A DNA stretch of 47,549 bases, taken from the NCBI RefSeq assembly GCF_004353905.1, contig NZ_SMOD01000052.1:1-47549 (forward strand), given 5' to 3'. Source of the stretch: Paraburkholderia guartelaensis (lineage in GTDB: Bacteria > Pseudomonadota > Gammaproteobacteria > Burkholderiales > Burkholderiaceae). A program made the position numbers and the translations under genes. This document shows positions 5,894 to 20,586 of the stretch, piece after piece (the first letter of the stretch is position 1; the number at the start of each line of letters is the position of its first letter). The notes beneath the pieces are model-generated. The model did not search any database, was not told where the DNA came from, and was given only the letters and a program-made list of their open reading frames with translations.

Positions 5894-7114
5894 ATGCGCC
5901 AATATCGAATGCAAAATGAACCGCAAATCACGGTTGCCCGGCAGATTCCGCGCAGCGTATGGATTCTCGGTTGCGTGAGCCTTTTCATGGACATCTCATC
6001 TGAGATCATCCACAGCCTGCTGCCCATGTTTTTGCTCGCCACCCTTGGCGTCAGCGCTGGAACGATCGGACTCATTGAAGGCATCGCGGAGGCCACGGCA
6101 CCCATCGTCAAGGTGTTTTCCGGTGCGTTGAGTGATTACCTGGGCAACCGGAAGTGGCTGGCAGTGGCCGGGTATTCGCTCGGGGCAATGAGCAAACCCC
6201 TTTTTGCCGTCGCGCCTGCTGTCTGGGTAGTCGTGGCGGCCCGCATCATTGACCGCATCGGCAAGGGAATCCGGGGTGCGCCCCGCGACGCACTCGTGGC
6301 TGATGTCACGCCGCAGCATCTGCGTGGCGCAGCCTTCGGGCTGCGCCAGGCGCTCGATACGGTCGGCGCATTCCTCGGACCGCTGCTGGCTGTTCTCATT
6401 ATGCTGGTGTGGGCAGACAACTTTCGGCTCGCCTTTTGGCTTGCGGTCATCCCGGGCGTGCTCGCGGTAGGCCTGTTGGCGTTTGGCGTGAGGGAGCCAG
6501 TGCACGAACCACTCGCAACGAAAAGCAATCCGGTGCGTCTGGAAAGCCTCAGGGATCTTGGTTCGGACTACTGGTGGGTCGCCGGAATAGGCGCCGTTTT
6601 CGCGCTGGCGCGATTCAGCGAAGCGTTTCTGGTGCTTCGTGCCATGAAGAGCGGGATACCGATTGCGCTCGTTCCGCTAGTCATGGTGGTGATGAATATT
6701 GTCTACGCACTGTCCGCTTATCCGTTCGGCAAGCTCGCGGACACCATGAGCCATACGCGGTTGCTGGTGGCGGCCCTCATTGTGTTGATTGGCGGTGACC
6801 TCGTGCTTGCGAACGGGACGCACTGGAGCGTCGTCGTCGCGGGCGTCGCGCTTTGGGGGCTGCACATGGGGATGTCCCAAGGGCTGCTCGCCACGATGGT
6901 CGCGCACACCGCGCCTGCGCATTTGCGCGGCACGGCGTTTGGCTTGTTCAACCTGCTTGGCGGTATCGTTACGCTGGTTTCGAGCGTCATCGCGGGCCAG
7001 TTGTGGGAGCGCCTGGGGGCGGCGACCACGTTTTATGCGGGTGCAGCTTTCAGCGTTGTGACCGTCGTATTGCTCGTGTTACACCCCACTCCGGCAGCCG
7101 GACAGGCAGGCTAG
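5894..7114 (+). CDS. Major facilitator superfamily transporter
   Basis: An approximately 406-residue inner-membrane carrier with twelve predicted membrane segments. After WILGCVSLFMDISSEIIHSL it carries the loop motif SDYLGNRKW between helices 2 and 3, and DRIGKGIRGAPRDALVADV, a signature of a subgroup of drug:proton-type MFS proteins. The substrate cannot be read from the sequence. ATG codons at 5894 and 5909 are both possible and neither has a clear ribosome-binding site. The upstream in-frame ATG at 5810 lies inside the hairpin region and was not chosen. The gene follows the fluoride-controlled DUF190 pair on the same strand by 138 bases, so it may belong to the same response, but the intervening hairpin argues for caution. 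Its stop overlaps the end of the CBS relic on the other strand. Confidence 0.82.
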   Translation: MRQYRMQNEPQITVARQIPRSVWILGCVSLFMDISSEIIHSLLPMFLLATLGVSAGTIGLIEGIAEATAPIVKVFSGALSDYLGNRKWLAVAGYSLGAMSKPLFAVAPAVWVVVAARIIDRIGKGIRGAPRDALVADVTPQHLRGAAFGLRQALDTVGAFLGPLLAVLIMLVWADNFRLAFWLAVIPGVLAVGLLAFGVREPVHEPLATKSNPVRLESLRDLGSDYWWVAGIGAVFALARFSEAFLVLRAMKSGIPIALVPLVMVVMNIVYALSAYPFGKLADTMSHTRLLVAALIVLIGGDLVLANGTHWSVVVAGVALWGLHMGMSQGLLATMVAHTAPAHLRGTAFGLFNLLGGIVTLVSSVIAGQLWERLGAATTFYAGAAFSVVTVVLLVLHPTPAAGQAG

Positions 7115-7230
7115 ATCACGATGCCGACGAGCTTGTCGTCGCGCAGTACGGGAACGGGCTTGATGCGGTGCCGTTCGAGCAGGTCGGCAATCTCCGGCAG
7201 CGGCGTATCTGCAAAGCGCTGGTTCAGGCC
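7111..7230 (-). pseudogene. Relic of a CBS-domain protein
   Basis: About 39 residues on the minus strand read as the second half of a CBS domain: ADTPLPEIADLLERHRIKPV, then PVLRDDKLVGIVI and a stop. Normal CBS proteins continue after VGIV with a (S/T)RxDLL helix, which is missing here. The 5' part is missing too, because the frame begins inside the 3' end of the universal stress gene. It is therefore a fragment truncated at both ends, probably left by a deletion. CBS and USP genes are frequent neighbours in Burkholderiaceae. Confidence 0.6.
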
Positions 7231-7700
7231 GCGCTTTGCCGCCGGTTGCCCTTCTCACGAGTCTCGATCAGGACCGCACAGGGGGACTTTTCGATGACAA
7301 CTCCGCACGTCGACGGATTGGCCCAGCGGCGTAGCCGCGATAAGTGGTGATGCCCCATCACAATGACCTCTGCGTTCAGCAGGCGTGCCTGCTCGACGAC
7401 GACCTCTGCAGGATTTCCTGCACAGAAGTGCTGCTCCACCGCGAGACCCCGGTCGGCAAGCTGGGTGGCTGCGGCAGCGAGGACTGATCGTGCAAAAGAC
7501 GTCTGCTCGTTTGCGCAAGGATAGATCAGACCATCGGAGGCGACACCGCTCTCACTACTGGAGGGCAACGCGTAGGAGGGGTCGACCACGCATAGAAGGT
7601 GGACGGTTGCCGTACCCGGCGCGGCCACGCGGCTGGCCAGATCGATGACATCGATGCTCTGTGGCGAGCCGTCCAGTGGAACGAGGAGGATAGTGAACAT
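7224..7700 (-). CDS. Universal stress protein (UspA family)
   Basis: A 158-residue cytoplasmic protein with the single USP domain. It has the N-terminal strand MFTILLVPLDGSPQS (with the Asp of the nucleotide site), the helix IDLASRVA, the strand TVHLLCVVDPSY, and the C-terminal AEVIVMGHHHLSRLRRW...CAVLIE. The usual ATP-binding G-x2-G-x9-G(S/T) stretch after VMG is replaced by HHHLSR, so this copy may not bind ATP. The ATG at 7700 is chosen for the GAGGAT seven bases upstream; the frame extends further 5' without support. The gene is divergent from the poly-HAMP kinase across a 364-base spacer, and its 3' end runs into a CBS relic. Confidence 0.85.
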   Translation of the reverse strand: MFTILLVPLDGSPQSIDVIDLASRVAAPGTATVHLLCVVDPSYALPSSSESGVASDGLIYPCANEQTSFARSVLAAAATQLADRGLAVEQHFCAGNPAEVVVEQARLLNAEVIVMGHHHLSRLRRWANPSTCGVVIEKSPCAVLIETREKGNRRQSAA

Positions 7701-8064
7701 GGTGGTGATCCTCTTGCAGCTCCGCTCGACACGCGGCCTGTTGTCTTCGGGAGGAGACGTGTCAAGCGAGTACGCGCCGGGATGCTCAACAGATTGTCCC
7801 GCTTTTGCATGGCGAAGTGGAATCGTCGGCACGATCGTCCACAACCGCGCGCCTTGATGTTTGCCAATCGTAAGGTGCAGGCACGCATATTGCGGCATTA
7901 GCCGGTTGCGCCCTCGCCAGCAGTCGCGACCCTCACCTTTCATGAAGTCGACGGCTGCTCCGCAACGTCGCGAGCAATCGATTCAATTAGAACAAGCTCC
8001 GACGACAGAGACCGCGTGGCATCGGACTCCCCCTTGCTTTTTTTCGGCCCTCGAGGTGAAAAAA
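7701..8064. promoter_or_regulatory. Divergent spacer between usp and the poly-HAMP kinase
   Basis: These 364 bases must contain the start signals for both divergent genes. I see no convincing -35/-10 pair, FNR/ANR-type palindrome or RNA motif. In-frame codons upstream of the kinase start exist but look non-coding. A GAGGTG at 8053-8058 supports the kinase start at 8065. Confidence 0.4.
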
Positions 8065-14112
<6,048 letters not shown>

Positions 14113-14120
14113 GAACGGCC

Positions 14121-16283
14121 ATGGAAACGCATTCGCGGGACGACGGCGACCGGGTCAACATCCTTGTCGTCGATGACATTCTGGAGCAGCACTTCGTACT
14201 TCGCAGCGTTCTCGAAGAACTCGGGGAGAACATCGTTGCGGTGTCATCCGGGCGTGCCGCGCTTCGAGCCGTACTTGAGCAGGAATTCGCCGTGATCCTG
14301 CTTGATGTCAACATGCCAGGCATGGACGGATTCGAGACAGCGTCGATGATGCGTTCGTACCGAAGAACGGCGCGTACACCGATCATTTTTATCACGGCAT
14401 ACGTCGACGACAACGAGATGTCGCGTGGTTACGCGCTTGGCGCCGTCGACTATATTTCGTCGCCGGTGGTTCCGGAGATCCTGCGCGCGAAGGTGCGTGT
14501 TTTCGTTGACATGTACCGGATGCGAAACCAGTTGATCGCACGTGCTGCCGAGCGCGAAGCACTGGCGATGGCCGAGGTGCAACGCGCCGCTGCCGAGCAG
14601 GCGCGGTTGAGAGCGGATTTTCTCGCTCGCGCGAGCCAGGCACTCACACGTTCGCTGGAAGTCGACGATACGGTGGCAAAGATAGTCGAATTGCCCGTGC
14701 CTACGCTTGCCGATGCGGCTGTGCTCGTTTTCACCGCGGGGGAGGGGCAGGCGCCGAAAACCATCGCGTGCATCGCGAATTCCGCCTGTGCGGACCCGCG
14801 TTGCGGTGCCACAGCTACGCTGCAACATCGGGTTTTATCCTTGCCGGATCTCGACATGCTGGTCCGCGAGGCCCTGTCGACGGGGCAGCCGGCCCACCTG
14901 CAGATCGACGGGCGCCCAATGCTCGCATGCATCCAGGATGACGGAACGTGCTGCGAGGTGCCGCTGGATCTGAGTGAGATGACGGCTTATCCGTTGCTGA
15001 CAGGTGCGGCGCAGCCCTCCGCCATCCTGCTGGGCATCCACAGGCCAAACGAACGCAATGACGATGCTTCGGTTACACACGAGTTCGTCAGCCGTGCGGC
15101 GATAGCGCTCGAGAATGCGTTGCTCTTTTCGACAATCCGGGATGGCGACCGGCGCAAGAACGAATTTCTGGCGATGCTGGCACATGAGCTGCGCAATCCG
15201 CTCGCGCCGATTGTCAACGCAGTGGCCGTCATGCGACGCGCGAGACCGACAGATTCTCAGGTGTTGCGCTGGGGCAGCGAGATTATCGGAACGCAGGCGG
15301 AGCATCTCGTGCGAATCGTGGATGACCTGCTCGATGTCTCGCGAATTGCTCGTGGCGTCGTCACGCTGCGCACAGAGCCCGTGCTTCTTTCCAGCGTCAT
15401 TGATCGCGCAGTCGAGACAAGCGGGCCGAACTATACCGCGCGATCCCAGTCGCTGACCCGTGACGAGCCGGGCGTAGCCATTGTCATCGATGGTGACATC
15501 GTCCGGCTGTCGCAGGTAGTAGCGAACCTGCTTAACAACGCATCCAAATTCACGCCACCCGGCGGCCGCGTGCACATCTCGACGGCGCACGACGGCGCGA
15601 TGGCCTCGATAGTTGTCTCCGACGAGGGCGACGGTATCGATCCGGCTTTCCTGCCGCATGTATTCGACCTCTTTGCGCAGGGACAGACCTCGCTGGACCG
15701 CGCGCAGGGCGGTCTGGGCATTGGACTTACGCTCGTGCGTCACCTGACCGAGATGCACCGGGGGTCCGTTCAGTGCCAGAGTGAAGGGCGTGGGAAAGGC
15801 AGCAGGTTCACGGTGCGCTTGCCGGCGCGGGTCGTCGTCGACGAGGCATTCGACAGCCGCCCGAACGTCGTGCCAATTCGACGCGCCCAGGGCCTGCGCG
15901 TACTGATCGTCGACGACATGGCCGCGACAGCAGAAAGCCTCGAAGCATTCCTGCGCATACACGGGCATCAGGTCGAGCTCGCGGCGGATGGGGCCGCGGC
16001 CCTCACGCAGGCCAGGATATTCTTGCCCGACGTCGTGCTGCTCGATATCGGACTGCCTGGCATGAATGGCTTCGACGTGGCACATCGTCTACGAACCGAT
16101 GACGCGTTGCCGCAGAGTCTGATCATTGCCATCAGCGGCTACAGCCAGGAGGAGCATCGACTTCGAGCCACCGACGCCGGCATAGACCACTACCTGGTGA
16201 AACCGGCTGATCTGAACGTACTGATCGGCATCATTGAAGAGTACGGAAACTCGAAGGCTACGGACAACGGCGCGGCTGCTTGA
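14121..16283 (+). CDS. Hybrid histidine kinase REC-GAF-HisKA-HATPase-REC
   Basis: A 720-residue soluble kinase with no membrane helix. An N-terminal receiver (NILVVDD, phospho-acceptor Asp62 in LLDVNMPGMDG) is followed by a coiled coil and a GAF-like domain (about 175-335). The HisKA domain has His355 (FLAMLAHELRNPLAPI). The HATPase shows VANLLNNASKFTPPGG and GGLGIGLTLVRHL, and a C-terminal receiver has Asp642 (VVLLDIGLPGMNG) and LVKPAD. In the N-terminal receiver the conserved lysine before the cis-proline is replaced (DYISSPVVPE), which may alter phosphorylation. The ATG at 14121 is preceded by AGGAAC; the frame is open from 14097 inside the upstream gene. The 8-base gap to the poly-HAMP kinase implies one transcript and a shared phosphorelay. 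No separate output regulator is adjacent. Confidence 0.92.
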   Translation: METHSRDDGDRVNILVVDDILEQHFVLRSVLEELGENIVAVSSGRAALRAVLEQEFAVILLDVNMPGMDGFETASMMRSYRRTARTPIIFITAYVDDNEMSRGYALGAVDYISSPVVPEILRAKVRVFVDMYRMRNQLIARAAEREALAMAEVQRAAAEQARLRADFLARASQALTRSLEVDDTVAKIVELPVPTLADAAVLVFTAGEGQAPKTIACIANSACADPRCGATATLQHRVLSLPDLDMLVREALSTGQPAHLQIDGRPMLACIQDDGTCCEVPLDLSEMTAYPLLTGAAQPSAILLGIHRPNERNDDASVTHEFVSRAAIALENALLFSTIRDGDRRKNEFLAMLAHELRNPLAPIVNAVAVMRRARPTDSQVLRWGSEIIGTQAEHLVRIVDDLLDVSRIARGVVTLRTEPVLLSSVIDRAVETSGPNYTARSQSLTRDEPGVAIVIDGDIVRLSQVVANLLNNASKFTPPGGRVHISTAHDGAMASIVVSDEGDGIDPAFLPHVFDLFAQGQTSLDRAQGGLGIGLTLVRHLTEMHRGSVQCQSEGRGKGSRFTVRLPARVVVDEAFDSRPNVVPIRRAQGLRVLIVDDMAATAESLEAFLRIHGHQVELAADGAAALTQARIFLPDVVLLDIGLPGMNGFDVAHRLRTDDALPQSLIIAISGYSQEEHRLRATDAGIDHYLVKPADLNVLIGIIEEYGNSKATDNGAAA

Positions 16284-16491
16284 GCCTTTGCTTGAGCCTC
16301 TGCCTGGCCGCTATGCGAATAGTTGCTTGTCCTGGGTCGCCCCGCTTCTTGTCGCTCAGGCCATGGCAATCGCTATGGCTGCGCCAGGCGTCCGCACACG
16401 CCTGTTGTGCAGGAACACTGACCGCCGCGGGGACGTCGAAGGCCACGTATCGTAGAATCGAAATCATCGACTCACGATATTCGAAAAGCAC
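16284..16491. promoter_or_regulatory. Spacer upstream of lysR with an inverted repeat
   Basis: The 208-base gap holds no gene. Close to the LysR start is an inverted repeat TATCGT (16448-16453) / ACGATA (16474-16479) that could be an autoregulatory site. The regulator is not divergent from a neighbour, so the assignment is weak. Confidence 0.3.
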
Positions 16492-17397
16492 ATGGCCAAG
16501 GACGTGACTTTGCGGCAGTTCCGCTACTTCGTGGCGGCGGCGCAGAACGGGCAGTTTTCGATGGCGGCGGCGGCCGAGCATGTCTCGCAGTCGGCGATCA
16601 CCAATGCGGTGCTCGCGCTCGAGGAGGCGCTCGGCACGCGGCTCTTCGTGCGCTTGCCACAGGGCGTGGAGCTGACGCCCGACGGGCAGGACTTCCTCAA
16701 TCACGCGCGCCACGTGCTGGAGTCGGTGCGCGACGCGCTGCACAAGGCGCCGTTTCGCGCACACAGCTTGCGTGGTACGGTGCGCCTGGCCGCCTCCTAT
16801 ACGCTGCTCGGCTACTTCCTGCCGGAACTGCTCGCGCGGTTTCGTGCGACCTATCCCGAGATCGAGATCGATCTGCACGATCTGGACCGGCCTGCCATCG
16901 AGGAGGCGGTGCTCGCGGGCAAGGTGGATCTTGGCGTGGCGTTGCTTTCCAACGTGGAGCGGCGCGCGCGCTTCGGCCACCACTTGCTGATGCGTTCGCG
17001 ACGGCAATTGTGGGCCGCGCCGACGCATCCTCTCGCGCAGATGGGCACCGTCACGCTGCGCGACATCGCGCGTTACCCCTATATCCAGCTCACGGTGGAC
17101 GAGGGCGAGGCCTCGACGCTGCGCTACTGGAAAAAGCGGCGCGTTGCGCCGAATATCGCGTTTCGCACGAGTTCGATGGAGGCGCTGCGCGGGCTCGTGG
17201 CGCATGGCTTCGGCGTGACGATACTCTCGGATATGGTGTTCCGGCCGTGGTCGCTGGAGGGCAAGCGCATCGACGCTTGCGCCATCGAGGATGCCATTCC
17301 GCAGATGGAAGCGGGCATGTTGTGGCATCCTGGTGCCGTGCTCAGCGATCCGGCGCGAGCGATGCAGCAGTTTTTGATTCATGCTTGCGGGAATTGA
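16492..17397 (+). CDS. LysR family transcriptional regulator
   Basis: A 301-residue LysR-type regulator. The N-terminal winged helix-turn-helix is clear (LRQFRYFVAAAQNGQFSMAA, then SQSAITNAVLALEEALGTRLF, about residues 8-52). The C-terminal two-lobed effector domain begins around residue 92 (GTVRLAASYTLLGYFLPELL). The effector cannot be inferred. No strong ribosome-binding site precedes the ATG at 16492, only an A/G-rich GAAAAG. The antiporter gene follows by 55 bases on the same strand, so the two may be co-transcribed, which is unusual for a LysR regulator and its target. The alternative is that it regulates a distant operon. Confidence 0.88.
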   Translation: MAKDVTLRQFRYFVAAAQNGQFSMAAAAEHVSQSAITNAVLALEEALGTRLFVRLPQGVELTPDGQDFLNHARHVLESVRDALHKAPFRAHSLRGTVRLAASYTLLGYFLPELLARFRATYPEIEIDLHDLDRPAIEEAVLAGKVDLGVALLSNVERRARFGHHLLMRSRRQLWAAPTHPLAQMGTVTLRDIARYPYIQLTVDEGEASTLRYWKKRRVAPNIAFRTSSMEALRGLVAHGFGVTILSDMVFRPWSLEGKRIDACAIEDAIPQMEAGMLWHPGAVLSDPARAMQQFLIHACGN

Positions 17398-17452
17398 AGG
17401 GGGCGGCCGCGCTCCTCCACTCACCGTACCTGGGTAAAAACAAGGAAGCCTC

Positions 17453-19039
17453 ATGTCGGCTGTGTCGGCGTTCAAGCTCGTGCTCCTTTCGCTCATTGCC
17501 ATCATCGCGCTCGAGCTGCTCGCCAAACGCCTGCGCCTGCCGCCCGCTGCCGCGCTGCTGGTAGGCGGCGCCGCCATGGCTTTCACGCCCGGCCTGCCGC
17601 CGGTCGTGATCGACCCGGACCTCGTTCTCATCGTGTTTCTGCCGCCCTTGCTGATGGACGGCGCTTACTTCTTCGTCTGGTCCGACTTCAAGCGTCACCT
17701 CGCGCCCATCCTGCTCTTCGCCATTGGCGCGGTGGCTTTCACAACGTGGGCGGTCGGCGTGGTCGCGCATTGGGCCGTTCCGTCGCTGCCATGGGCCGCA
17801 TGTTTCGCACTGGGCGCGGTGGTATCGCCGCCCGATGCGGTTGCCGCGAAGGCCGTGCTCGAGCGGCTCGCGCTGCCGCGCCGCCTGATGGTGCTGCTCG
17901 AAGGCGAGAGCCTGCTCAACGACGCCGCCGGTCTCGTGCTGTTTCGCTTCGCCGTCGCGGCGGCATTGACGGGCGTATTCAGCGAGCCGAATGCGGCGCT
18001 CAGTTTCGTAGGGCTCGCGCTGGGCGGCATTGTGGTCGGCGCTGTCGTGGGCTATGTCGTCGTCTGTTTGCTGCGCCAGCTCGAAGACGAGTATCTGATC
18101 ATCACCGCCTCCGTCCTAGCAGGCTGGATCGCCTATATCGCGGGGGACATGCTGGGCGTTTCGAGTGTGATCGCCACGGTCACGTGCGGCATGCAGTTAG
18201 GCTGGCATCAGCACGAAATCTTTTCGGCCACCGTACGTAGCCGCGGCACGGCGTTCTGGCAGGTCATGGTCTTCGTGCTCGAGGCGCTGGTGTTCGTGCT
18301 GATCGGCCTCTCGCTGCGCGGGGTCATGCTGCGCCTCGGCGGGACGGGCAATGCCGTCGCGCTGCTCGGTCCGGCCGCGATGGCCGTGGTGCTCGCCGTT
18401 GTCGTCTCGCGCTGCGTGTGGACGTATGGAATCGAGATCGTGAGGACCGCGCTGCACCGGATAATGCCGCGCCACGTGGGCGCGCCGGACTTTCGCGGTG
18501 CGACGGTGGTGAGCTGGGCCGGCATGCGTGGCGTCGTCACGCTGGCCATTGCGCTCGCGCTGCCGGAGGCGATGCCGGGCCGCGACCTCATCCTCTTCGC
18601 CGCGTTTGCCGTCATTCTTTTCACGGTGCTGCTGCAAGGCACGACCATCGGGCCGCTCATCAAGCTGATCAGGCCTGCGAACGATATGGAAGGGGAGGAA
18701 CCCTACCTCAACGAGCCGCAGGCATGGGCCCGCCTCGAAGCCGCCCAGCTGGCGGCAATCACGCCGCTCGTCCATGGGCCGGACGGCAGCGTGATCCACC
18801 CGCGGCTGCTGGAGCAATACACGTATCGTGCGAACCTGACGCGCAATTACGCAAACGCCGAGAGCTATCCCCAGGAAATGCGTGCCTCGCACTACGATGT
18901 CGTGCTGGCCGCCGTGGAGGCCGGACGCGCGGAGCTGCTGAAGCTGCACCGCGCCGGCCTGATCCACGACGAACTACTGCGCGTGCTCGAACGCGATCTC
19001 GACCTGGAGGAGCTTTCGGCACGGCATGGGAGAGGGTGA
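17453..19039 (+). CDS. CPA1 family Na+/H+ antiporter
   Basis: A 528-residue inner-membrane antiporter of the CPA1 (NhaP/YjcE-like) family, expected to expel Na+ (or K+) in exchange for protons. About twelve membrane helices occupy residues 1-400. Family signatures are FLPPLLMDGAYFF, ALGAVVSPPDAVAA, GESLLNDAAGLVLF (the Asn-Asp ion-binding pair) and WAGMRGVVTLAIALALP. A cytoplasmic tail of about 120 residues (EEPYLNEPQAWARLEAAQ onward) may be regulatory. GGAAG lies upstream of the ATG at 17453. It lies just downstream of lysR and ends 18 bases from the convergent MmgE/PrpD gene. Confidence 0.9.
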   Translation: MSAVSAFKLVLLSLIAIIALELLAKRLRLPPAAALLVGGAAMAFTPGLPPVVIDPDLVLIVFLPPLLMDGAYFFVWSDFKRHLAPILLFAIGAVAFTTWAVGVVAHWAVPSLPWAACFALGAVVSPPDAVAAKAVLERLALPRRLMVLLEGESLLNDAAGLVLFRFAVAAALTGVFSEPNAALSFVGLALGGIVVGAVVGYVVVCLLRQLEDEYLIITASVLAGWIAYIAGDMLGVSSVIATVTCGMQLGWHQHEIFSATVRSRGTAFWQVMVFVLEALVFVLIGLSLRGVMLRLGGTGNAVALLGPAAMAVVLAVVVSRCVWTYGIEIVRTALHRIMPRHVGAPDFRGATVVSWAGMRGVVTLAIALALPEAMPGRDLILFAAFAVILFTVLLQGTTIGPLIKLIRPANDMEGEEPYLNEPQAWARLEAAQLAAITPLVHGPDGSVIHPRLLEQYTYRANLTRNYANAESYPQEMRASHYDVVLAAVEAGRAELLKLHRAGLIHDELLRVLERDLDLEELSARHGRG

Positions 19040-19057
19040 TACGTTCCCTCACGTTCC

Positions 19058-20542
19058 TCAGGCACGCACGACGAGTGGCGCAAACACGTGCGAGAGGTCG
19101 CGCTGCTGGTCGAGACTCCAGAGAAAACCAAGCGCATCGTCGGCGCGCGCCTTGCCGATCACTGGCACCGCATTTTTGCGGAACTTCACCTCGAAGTCGC
19201 CGCGCTGCATCGGCCGCGTGGCGAAGCCTGGAATGTCGTCCACGCGCTTCGACACGGTTTGTCCGTCCGTTAGCGTGGCGCTCACGATGGTCGCGTAATA
19301 CTTCGGATAGAGCCGGGTCAGTTCGGGATCCTCTGCAACCTTGATCTTCTGCATGAAGGCGCGGATCTTCGGGTCATGGAGCGCTTCGGTGCGATAGCTC
19401 GCCAGGCTGATATCGCCGTCGAACATGGCGCGCGCCGTCACGTAGGGCAGGCTGTGATCGGCGGTCTCACTCGTTTCGGGGGTCCATTTCTGCGGGTCCA
19501 TGCCTGCCGAGAAGTAGCCTTCGTGCGAGGTGCGAATCTCCATGCTGACGATACGGTCGAGGTCGCCCACCTGTTTCGCCACGTCGATGCCGGCAGCAAT
19601 GGCCGTTTGCGTGAGCGCCTGCGCCGGGTAGAACTTCACGGCACAGTCGTTGATGCGAAACGGCCGGCCTTTGCCGCCGAAGCTCGCCGTGTCGATGCTG
19701 AATGGGCCGGATACCTGCTTGAACAGCCCCGCATTACCCTCGAAGATCGGTGCGGGGCCTGTGAGTCCGTCGCGCGCGAGGGCGGCGGAAAACACGGCGT
19801 TGCGCGCGGCGTCGGCATCGGCGAGACCCTTCCAGTTCGACATGGTCTGCACGCGCGTCTGGTTCAGCGCGAGATGGCCGTTGAGCGCGATGTTGACCGC
19901 CTCGGCCAGCTGCCGCTCGTCGAGCTTCATGAGCTTGCCCGCCGCGAGCGCGGCCGCGGGCAGGCTGAAGATGGGATGATCCCAGCCGCGCGAGCTGATC
20001 GAAGCGGCGTCCATGAGGCGGCAATCGACTTCGTAGGCAAGGGCGATCGCGACGATCAGGTCGCGGCCATTCGCACCTTCGGCCTCGGCCTGGGCGAGAC
20101 ACGCCGCGATGTTGTCGCTCGGGTGGCCGATTTCCTTGCCCGCATAAACGTCGTTGAGATCGTAGTAGCGGATGGCCGCGCCGTTCGCAAAGGTCGCGAG
20201 GTCGGGTGACGTGCGCCGCTGCGTGCCGAGCACTGTTGCACCCTTGCCGTCGCCGCTTGCGTAGTTGAGCGCAACCTGGCGCGCGATGCCCACGGGTTTC
20301 TCGCCGAGCGCGGCGATGCCGCAGCCTAGTGCGTCGGCGGTGTGGGTCTTGACCGCTTCGATCGTACCGGCGTCGAGGTCGTCGTAGCTCAGCGCGGCAG
20401 CGTAGGCCGCAAGCCGTTGCGCGATGGTGGACGTTGGCGATGCGGACGCGACCTTCTGCGCGTGCGCCGCGCCGATGCCGCCGAATGTCCCCGCGCCCGC
20501 GGCGAGCGCCGTGAGCGACGCCATGAATGCACGCCGTTGCAT
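19058..20542 (-). CDS. MmgE/PrpD family protein with Tat-type signal
   Basis: A 494-residue member of the MmgE/PrpD family, which includes 2-methylcitrate dehydratase and cis-aconitate decarboxylase. The N-terminus MQRRAFMASLTALAAGAG has a twin-arginine followed by a hydrophobic stretch and AHA-Q, suggesting export by Tat. That is unusual for this normally cytoplasmic family. Family features include TADALGCGIAALGEKPVG, NGAAIRYYDLNDVYAGKEIG and HPSDNIAA early on, and FYPAQALTQTAI in the second half. It is the last gene of a five-gene minus-strand operon with CoA-transferase, CoA-ester lyase and a short-chain acid permease, so a dehydratase or decarboxylase role on a di- or tricarboxylic acid is plausible. 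Substrate unknown. Confidence 0.86.
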   Translation of the reverse strand: MQRRAFMASLTALAAGAGTFGGIGAAHAQKVASASPTSTIAQRLAAYAAALSYDDLDAGTIEAVKTHTADALGCGIAALGEKPVGIARQVALNYASGDGKGATVLGTQRRTSPDLATFANGAAIRYYDLNDVYAGKEIGHPSDNIAACLAQAEAEGANGRDLIVAIALAYEVDCRLMDAASISSRGWDHPIFSLPAAALAAGKLMKLDERQLAEAVNIALNGHLALNQTRVQTMSNWKGLADADAARNAVFSAALARDGLTGPAPIFEGNAGLFKQVSGPFSIDTASFGGKGRPFRINDCAVKFYPAQALTQTAIAAGIDVAKQVGDLDRIVSMEIRTSHEGYFSAGMDPQKWTPETSETADHSLPYVTARAMFDGDISLASYRTEALHDPKIRAFMQKIKVAEDPELTRLYPKYYATIVSATLTDGQTVSKRVDDIPGFATRPMQRGDFEVKFRKNAVPVIGKARADDALGFLWSLDQQRDLSHVFAPLVVRA

Positions 20543-20586
20543 GCGGTGTCTCCTTGTTCTTTGTTGGTCTTAGGGAAGAATGCCGA

